Source: Actinomycetota bacterium (GTDB taxonomy: Bacteria; Actinomycetota; Thermoleophilia; UBA2241). From it: a DNA stretch of 11,496 bases. Location of the stretch: NCBI GenBank assembly GCA_003164655.1, contig PLTW01000039.1:17931-29426 (forward strand). The letters run 5' to 3'. The position numbers were made by a program, and so were the translations under genes. This document shows, piece by piece, positions 7,309 through 11,496 of the stretch. Each line of letters starts with the position of its first letter. Position 1 is the first letter of the stretch. The notes under the pieces are model-generated. The model was not told where the DNA came from. It saw nothing but the letters and a program-made list of their open reading frames with translations, and made no database searches.

Positions 7309-7330
7309 GCGAAGCCGTGCGCGGCTTCGC
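7309..7330 (+). terminator. Strong hairpin after the efflux operon
   Basis: GCGAAGCCG pairs perfectly with CGGCTTCGC around a TGCG loop, giving a 9-bp stem 54 nt after the pump 2 stop. No U-tract follows, so a classical Rho-independent terminator is not shown. It may slow polymerase, protect the 3' end, or act together with the palindrome at 7273-7290. Confidence 0.4.
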
Positions 7331-7427
7331 CGCGGCCCGCCGCCTGCCTACCTGCGCCGCGCCGCCGGCTTCGCCGCAGCGCGCCGCCGGGCCCGGCGTG
7401 AGCCGCCTCAAGGCGCCCGCGAACGGG

Positions 7428-7433
7428 TACTAT
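7428..7433 (+). promoter_or_regulatory. Putative -10 element of a leaderless promoter for the protease
   Basis: TACTAT fits the TAnnnT -10 consensus and ends 6 nt before the A of the ATG at 7440, the spacing expected if transcription begins at or next to the start codon. No clear -35 is seen near 7405. The absence of a good SD before 7440 supports this reading, but it remains inference. Confidence 0.4.
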
Positions 7434-7439
7434 CAAGGT

Positions 7440-8600
7440 ATGCACGCCAGCAAGAGACTGCTCATCGTTTTGGCGATCGTCCTGGCCTTTGCCGCCGGCT
7501 TTGGTCTTGCCGACCTGCTGGCTCGCCCGGGATCGACCGCCAGCGCCGCCGGCCAGACCGCCCTCTACGGACAGGTCCTGCGCGATCTGCAGCACGACTA
7601 CTACCAGCCGGTCGACGTCGGCCGGCTCGGCGGCGCCGGCATCGCCGGCCTGCTGGCCTCTCTGCACGATCCCTACACCGTGTACTTTACGGCGCAGCAG
7701 AGCAGCGCCTTTCGGGCGGAGCTGAACGGCACCTACACGGGCATCGGCACGGCCGTCGACACGGCGGGCGGCCGCCTGACCGTGACTCAGGTCTTCGCGG
7801 GCTCGCCGGCCGCCTTGGCCCACGTTCGCCCGGGCGAGGTCATCGTCACCATCGACGGCCTGCCGACCGCCGGCCGGCCGGTGAGCGCCAGCGTGGCCCG
7901 CATCGTCGGTCCGGCCGGTTCCCGGGTCCGCCTGCAACTGCGCCGCAGCGGCAGCCCGGGCCTCATCGACCTGACCCTGACGCGGCGCCAGATCTCGCCG
8001 CCCCTGACGACCTCGCGCCTGATCGACGATCACGGTGTCAAAGTGGGCTACGTGTCGCTGAGCGCCTTTGCCCAGGGCGCGGGGCAGCAGGTCGGCCGGG
8101 CGGTCGGCGCCCTGCAAAAGCGCGGCGCCCAGCGCCTCATCTTCGATCTGCGCGACAACGGCGGCGGCCTCGTCGACGAAGCTGTAAAGGTGGCCAGCGA
8201 CTTTCTGCCGGCCGGCAAGGTGGTCGTGACCACGCGCGGGCTGCACGCGCCCAAAGACGTCCTCAAGACGGCCGGCGGGCACCCCACCAGCCTGCCGCTC
8301 GTCCTGCTGGTGAACGGCAACACCGCCAGCGCCTCCGAGATCGTCACCGGCGCCCTGCAGGACTACCGGCGGGCCACCGTGATCGGCTCGAAGACGTTCG
8401 GCAAGGGGGTCGTGCAGACGGTGCTGCCCCTGTCCGGCGGAGCGAGCCTCAAGATCACGATCGCCGCCTACCTCACGCCCCTCGGGCGCAACATCAACCA
8501 CAAGGGCATCGAGCCCGCGATCGTGGTCGTGCAGAAGCCCGGCAGCAGCGCCGACCAGGTCCTGCAGCGCGCCCTGCGCTCCATCGCCGTCGGCCGGTAG
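7440..8600 (+). CDS. S41-family C-terminal processing protease (CtpA/CtpB type) with PDZ domain
   Basis: 386-aa membrane-anchored or secreted serine protease. Residues 6-28 are a hydrophobic anchor or signal segment. A helical cap region follows (about 40-98, with the conserved LLASLHDPYTVYFT), then a PDZ domain (about 98-172, GIGTAV...VFAGSPAALAHVRPGEVIVTIDG) and the S41 core (about 200-365). In B. subtilis CtpB the catalytic residues are Ser-309, Lys-334 and Gln-338; the same spacing is seen here as S297 (NTASASEI), K322 (TFGKG) and Q326. The RDNGGG loop at 239-243 and the C-terminal GIEPAIVV are also typical. It is probably active, cleaving exported proteins from their C-terminus, with PDZ gating. 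The ATG at 7440 is chosen because family similarity begins there; the longer frame from 7317 adds 41 low-complexity residues. It is separated from the efflux operon by 184 nt and appears independently transcribed. Confidence 0.92.
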   Translation: MHASKRLLIVLAIVLAFAAGFGLADLLARPGSTASAAGQTALYGQVLRDLQHDYYQPVDVGRLGGAGIAGLLASLHDPYTVYFTAQQSSAFRAELNGTYTGIGTAVDTAGGRLTVTQVFAGSPAALAHVRPGEVIVTIDGLPTAGRPVSASVARIVGPAGSRVRLQLRRSGSPGLIDLTLTRRQISPPLTTSRLIDDHGVKVGYVSLSAFAQGAGQQVGRAVGALQKRGAQRLIFDLRDNGGGLVDEAVKVASDFLPAGKVVVTTRGLHAPKDVLKTAGGHPTSLPLVLLVNGNTASASEIVTGALQDYRRATVIGSKTFGKGVVQTVLPLSGGASLKITIAAYLTPLGRNINHKGIEPAIVVVQKPGSSADQVLQRALRSIAVGR

Positions 8601-8612
8601 GGCACGGCCCGA

Positions 8613-8657
8613 GCGGCGCGGCGGCGCGGCGGCGCGGCCGGCGCGGCGGCGCGGCGC
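8613..8657. repeat. GCGGCGCG short tandem repeat
   Basis: Three perfect copies of the 8-mer GCGGCGCG run from 8613 to 8636. After GCCG at 8637-8640, two copies of the rotated unit GCGCGGCG and a final C follow (8641-8657). The tract lies 12 nt after the protease stop and about 95 nt before the Cys-rich gene. It could form strong structure at the mRNA end or vary in length by slippage. Confidence 0.75.
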
Positions 8658-8741
8658 TTCGGCTTGCTTCCGCGCGGGGAACCTAGCAGCATCTGTCGCG
8701 GCGAGTTCAAGCGCGCGCCGCGCGACGGCCACCACAGACGT

Positions 8742-8750
8742 AAGGAGAGG
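8742..8750 (+). promoter_or_regulatory. Ribosome binding site of the Cys-rich gene
   Basis: AAGGAGAGG, with core AGGAG at 8743-8747, lies 5 nt before the ATG at 8753. It is among the best SD sequences in the window and is strong support that the 51-codon frame is translated. Confidence 0.8.
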
Positions 8751-8752
8751 CG

Positions 8753-8908
8753 ATGGCTCATTGTCACGAGATGAAGACCGGCGAGGTGTACGTCTGCCAG
8801 ACGTGCGGCCTGGAGATCGAGGTCGTGAGCTCCTGCGGCGATAGCGGTGCGTGTTCGTGCACCGAGCCGGTGTCGTGCTGCGGGCAGCCGCTGACCTTAA
8901 AGGCGTAG
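8753..8908 (+). CDS. Small Cys-rich desulforedoxin/FeS4-like protein
   Basis: 51-aa cytoplasmic protein with eight cysteines: C4, C15, C18, C28, C34, C36, C42 and C43. The pattern EVYVCQTCGLEIEVV, ending in VSCCGQPLTLKA, matches the desulforedoxin / desulfoferrodoxin N-terminal FeS4 knuckle, where CxxC plus a CC pair bind one iron by four cysteines. Desulforedoxin has 15 residues between the second Cys and the CC pair. Here there are 23, with three extra Cys in the insert (SCGDSGACSC). The extra thiols, plus H3, C4 and H5 near the N-terminus, could bind a second metal or make it metallothionein-like. Iron or zinc binding and a redox or metal-storage role are inferences. It is followed after 5 nt by the next gene, so the two are probably co-transcribed. 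A good SD and the family-like pattern make it a real gene despite its size. Confidence 0.85.
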   Translation: MAHCHEMKTGEVYVCQTCGLEIEVVSSCGDSGACSCTEPVSCCGQPLTLKA

Positions 8909-8913
8909 CCGCC

Positions 8914-9510
8914 GTGCTGCTCGAGGAAGGTCCGTTCGGACTCACCTGGGAGCTCGACGAGCCCATGGCGCGGTCCTCGCAGGCGCTGGTCGACGGCGGG
9001 CGGGTGTGGTTCGTCGATCCGATCGACGAGCCCGCCGCGCTGGAACGTGCTCTGGCGCTGGGCCGGCCGGCGGCCGTGCTCCAGCTCCTCGATCGTCACA
9101 ACCGCGACTGCGCCGCGCTGGCCGAGCGCCTCGACGTGCCGCACCTGACGCTGCCCGACGCGCTGCCCGACACTCCCTTCGAGGTGATCCCGCTGGTGGA
9201 CACCCGTTTCTGGCGGGAGGTGGCGCTGTGGTGGGCCGAGCCGCGGGTCCTGGTCGTCGCCGAGGCGATCGGCACGGCGCCGGCCTACGCGGTGGGCCGC
9301 ATGGGCGCCGGCGTCCACATTGGGCTGCGCCTGCGGCCGCCGCGCCGCCTGGCGGCCTACGAGCCCGAGCATCTGCTGGTTGGCCATGGGCCCGCACTGC
9401 ACGGACCGCGGGCCACCGCCGCGCTCCACGAGGCGCTCGGCCGCTCGCGCCGCGACCTGCCGCGGGCCGCGATCGCCCTGCCCAGGGCGCTCGTCAAGGT
9501 GCGTCACTGA
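8914..9510 (+). CDS. Metallo-beta-lactamase-fold-like protein with degenerate metal site
   Basis: 198-aa soluble protein from a GTG 5 nt after the Cys-rich gene stop; a weak AAAGG at 8899-8903 precedes it and coupling is likely. The layout looks like the MBL fold: an N-terminal strand pair with ALVDGGRVWFVDP (24-36), a helix, VLQLLDRHNRDCAALAERLDVPHL (55-78) in the place of the usual HxHxDH loop, a central strand and linker region, RVLVVAEAIGT (111-121) in the place of the VGD strand, and LLVGHGPALHG (154-164) in the place of the last metal histidine. The metal motif reads R61-H62-N63-R64-D65-C66, so the usual three histidines are absent while Asp is kept. It is therefore probably not a standard zinc hydrolase; it may bind a different ligand or serve as a partner protein. 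I do not know its substrate. The upstream in-frame GTG at 8851 would overlap the Cys-rich gene and is less likely; ATG at 8965 would drop conserved sequence. Confidence 0.75.
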   Translation: MLLEEGPFGLTWELDEPMARSSQALVDGGRVWFVDPIDEPAALERALALGRPAAVLQLLDRHNRDCAALAERLDVPHLTLPDALPDTPFEVIPLVDTRFWREVALWWAEPRVLVVAEAIGTAPAYAVGRMGAGVHIGLRLRPPRRLAAYEPEHLLVGHGPALHGPRATAALHEALGRSRRDLPRAAIALPRALVKVRH

Positions 9511-9523
9511 GCGCCACCACGAA

Positions 9524-9540
9524 GGCCCCGGTGCGGGGTC
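9524..9540. terminator. Small hairpin between convergent genes
   Basis: CCCCG (9526-9530) and CGGGG (9534-9538) pair around a GTG loop, extended by a G-U and a G-C pair. It lies in the 28-nt gap between the plus-strand stop (9510) and the minus-strand stop (9539) and could serve both directions. There is no U-tract on either side, so the call is weak. Confidence 0.3.
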
Positions 9541-11496
9541 AGCCCAGCAGCAGCTTCTGCTGGCTGGGCCCGGGCAGCTCGTGACGGCGTAGCGCCAGGA
9601 CGGCGAGATCGTCGCGCAGGCCGCCGCCGGCGAAGCTCACGGCGCTGTCGATGACGCGCGCGACGATCTCGCGAGGCTCGCGGGCACACAAGCGGCCCAC
9701 CATGTCGAAGAGCCGCTGCTCGCCGAACAGACCACGCTCGTGACGCGCCTCGGTCAGGCCGTCGGTGTAGAGGAACAACAGGTCCTCGCACGACAGGAAG
9801 GCCTCGGCGTTGCGGAAGGGAAAGTCGGCGAACGTGCCGATCAGCGGCGAGGTAGCCGGCAGGATCGAGACGGCGCCGTCGCGGCGCGCCACGACGCTCG
9901 CCGGGTGACCGGCGTTGCAGTAGACGAGGCGGCCGTCGCGGCGATCGAGCATGGCAAAGAAGACGGTGGCGAAGATCTCGGCCGACGTCTCGCGCGCCAG
10001 CACGGTGTTGGTCAGGGCCACGACCTCGGCCGGGCTCTTGCCCCTCTCGGTGGCATGGGCGCGGATGGTGTTCTTGACGAGGCTCGTCAGCACGGCGGCT
10101 TCGATGCCCTTGCCGGAGATGTCGCCCACCATCACCCCCACCAGGCCGTGATCGAGCTCGAAGAGGTCGTAGAAGTCGCCGCCGACATGGGCGGGCTGCA
10201 CGGCGGCGCGATAGTGGTGGGCGAACGTCAGTCCGGGGATCTCGTCGGGCAGCTTCAGCAGGGCGGCGCGCAGCTCCTGGGCGACGTCGTGCTCCTGCTG
10301 GTACAGGCGGGCGTTGTCGAGGGCTGCGGCCGCCTGGTCGCAGATCGCCCTGACGAGCCCGACCTCGCGCTCGCTGAACCGGCGGCGCCCATCGCGCTCG
10401 TCGAGGCCCACGTAGCCGAGCAGCTCGCCTCTGGCCACGATCGGCACGGCCAGCGCCAGTCGCATGCCGACCCGCGCCGTGACCCGGCGGGCAGCCGGCG
10501 GCACGTCGGGGCCTTCGAAGTCGAGCGTCTTCACCCCGTGGTCGGTCAGCAGCCGGCTCATCATGGGCACGGCGGCGATGTCGCGCCGCGACCACACGGC
10601 GCCGACCGGGAACGACTCGCCGCCTTTCGACAGGGCCACGGAGATCTCGCCCTTGGCGGCATCCCACAGCAGCACCACCAGCCGGGCGCCGCTCACCGTT
10701 TCGACCAGGAGCTCGGCGAGCCGGTCGAGCACGTCGTCGATGCGCATCGACGAGGAGAGCGTCTCGGCGGCCCGCAGCAGCGCGTTCGACAAGCCGAGCT
10801 CGGCCGCGGTCCGGCGTTCGCTGTCGCGCAGGACCACTTCGGCGGCGCGGCGCTCGGTGATGTCGCGGACGATACTCAGCAGCACGGTCTCGCCGGCCAT
10901 TGCCGTGGTCCCGCACGAACTGACCTCGACGGGAAACACGGAGCCGTCGCGGCGCCGATGGAGCGTCTCGAAGAGGATCCCGCGGCGGGCCGCCGCCGTC
11001 ATCTGCTCGGCGGCCAGCGCGACCGTTTCGTCGGCGCGCAGATCGTCGATCGAGAGGCGCAGCAGCTCGTCGCGCGGGTAGCCGTACACCGACTCGGCGG
11101 CCCTGTTGGCTTCGAGTATGCGGCCGTCCGCGCGGCGCACGAAAAGTATGACGTCGCGGGCTTCGGCCGCCAGTAGCTGGTAGCGTCGCAGGGTCTCCTC
11201 GGCGAGCCCGACGTCGTGACTGAGTCGCTGGTTCTCGCGCTCGAGCTCGAACTGGCGCGCGATCTCTATGGCAAAGCCGATCTCGTTGGCGATGGCGGCG
11301 AAGAAGTCGGTATCGCCCGGCAGGAACTCGCGGGGCGTCTCCCAGACGATGGTCAGCGCGCCTCGCGGTCCGTCCCGCGAGCGCAGCGGCACCACGATGT
11401 AGGCGCCGATCGCCAGGTCGAAGCGCTCGTAGAGCCGCACGACGTTGGGGTTGGCGCCCGGACCGTGCGCGTCGGGCACGACGATGGACTCGCCGC
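9539..11496 (-). CDS. GAF-PAS-GAF-PP2C (SpoIIE/RsbU-type) phosphatase, 5' end outside window
   Basis: The gene enters from the right edge and ends at the stop on 9541-9539; at least 651 residues are visible. No start is chosen, because the frame is open to the edge and the sequence there (GESIVVPDA) is already inside a GAF domain. Numbering residue 1 as the codon at 11479-11477: GAF 1 to about 75; a helical, probably coiled-coil linker at 74-105; PAS at about 97-212, ending in RDITERR; a second linker; GAF 2 at about 245-393; the PP2C/SpoIIE catalytic domain at about 425-632. Metal-binding aspartates of PP2C enzymes are visible in VGGDFYDLF (D435), VGDISGKG (D453), LYTDGL (D573) and GLRDDLAVL (D623, D624), so the enzyme is probably active. 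Known relatives dephosphorylate anti-anti-sigma (STAS) proteins and switch on alternative sigma factors. The GAF and PAS domains would set the signal, perhaps redox, light or a small ligand; no cofactor-binding residue was identified. No STAS or anti-sigma gene is in the window. No membrane segment appears in the visible part. Confidence 0.93.
   Translation of the reverse strand, partial: GESIVVPDAHGPGANPNVVRLYERFDLAIGAYIVVPLRSRDGPRGALTIVWETPREFLPGDTDFFAAIANEIGFAIEIARQFELERENQRLSHDVGLAEETLRRYQLLAAEARDVILFVRRADGRILEANRAAESVYGYPRDELLRLSIDDLRADETVALAAEQMTAAARRGILFETLHRRRDGSVFPVEVSSCGTTAMAGETVLLSIVRDITERRAAEVVLRDSERRTAAELGLSNALLRAAETLSSSMRIDDVLDRLAELLVETVSGARLVVLLWDAAKGEISVALSKGGESFPVGAVWSRRDIAAVPMMSRLLTDHGVKTLDFEGPDVPPAARRVTARVGMRLALAVPIVARGELLGYVGLDERDGRRRFSEREVGLVRAICDQAAAALDNARLYQQEHDVAQELRAALLKLPDEIPGLTFAHHYRAAVQPAHVGGDFYDLFELDHGLVGVMVGDISGKGIEAAVLTSLVKNTIRAHATERGKSPAEVVALTNTVLARETSAEIFATVFFAMLDRRDGRLVYCNAGHPASVVARRDGAVSILPATSPLIGTFADFPFRNAEAFLSCEDLLFLYTDGLTEARHERGLFGEQRLFDMVGRLCAREPREIVARVIDSAVSFAGGGLRDDLAVLALRRHELPGPSQQKLLLG

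Noticed and set aside
7317..7439. N-terminal extension of the S41 protease from GTG 7317
   Set aside because: It runs through the hairpin stem at 7309-7330 and adds residues unlike any protease; the hydrophobic segment begins right after ATG 7440.
8678..8707. ECF/SigR-like promoter (GGAAC ... GTT) before the Cys-rich gene
   Set aside because: The spacing is 22 nt between GGAAC and GTT, outside the usual 16-18, so it does not fit.
6212..8901. Rare TTA leucine codons (in pump 2 near 6212 and in the Cys-rich gene near 8899) as bldA-type control
   Set aside because: Two isolated TTA codons in unrelated genes do not show regulation, and the host is not shown to be a streptomycete-like organism.
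9542..9569. GCCCAGC-AGCA/TGCT-GCTGGGC hairpin as a terminator
   Set aside because: It lies inside the last codons of the phosphatase gene, has a bulge and no U-tract; it is more likely a by-product of the coding sequence.

Overview
The window is high-GC bacterial chromosomal DNA with five complete genes read left to right and one partial gene read right to left at the right edge. High GC, GTG starts, lipoproteins, an RND efflux cassette without an outer-membrane channel gene, a possibly leaderless start and a GAF-PAS-GAF-PP2C phosphatase together suggest a high-GC monoderm. A deep-branching Actinomycetota such as Thermoleophilia is my first guess, with Chloroflexota or Dormibacterota-like lineages as alternatives. 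This placement is inference; no marker gene is present.

Region 1 (1-435) has no convincing gene. It holds an A/T-rich inverted repeat in otherwise GC-rich DNA and a hairpin-rich, G-rich stretch just before the first gene. It is probably the promoter and 5' leader of the efflux operon.

Region 2 (436-7255) is a tightly packed three-gene operon: an RND permease (pump 1), a 183-aa lipoprotein that keeps only the ends of an RND periplasmic adaptor, and a second RND permease (pump 2). Both junctions overlap or nearly overlap, with strong Shine-Dalgarno sequences inside the preceding gene. The permeases are paralogues of the CusA/CzcA-like branch. Pump 2 keeps the acidic VDDxxxDVEN helix-4 signature, while pump 1 has lost its second half (VDDxxxGVAA). 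This suggests a mixed, functionally asymmetric pump, or one weakly or non-proton-coupled subunit. The adaptor has a proline/serine/alanine linker where the hairpin and lipoyl domains would normally be, which fits a pump that need not reach an outer membrane.

Region 3 (7256-8752) starts with a hairpin-rich intergenic stretch that includes an imperfect 29-bp duplication of the 3' end of pump 2. It continues with a membrane-anchored S41 (CtpA/CtpB-type) processing protease with an intact Ser-Lys-Gln catalytic set, then a GCGGCGCG-rich repeat.

Region 4 (8753-9510) is a likely two-gene unit: a 51-aa Cys-rich protein resembling the desulforedoxin/desulfoferrodoxin FeS4 domain, followed 5 nt later by a metallo-beta-lactamase-fold-like protein whose metal-binding HxHxDH motif has decayed to RHNRDC.

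Region 5 (9539-11496, minus strand) is the C-terminal 650 or so residues of a GAF-PAS-GAF-PP2C (SpoIIE/RsbU-type) phosphatase, converging on region 4 and running off the right edge. It is a probable anti-anti-sigma-factor phosphatase of a stress or signalling pathway.
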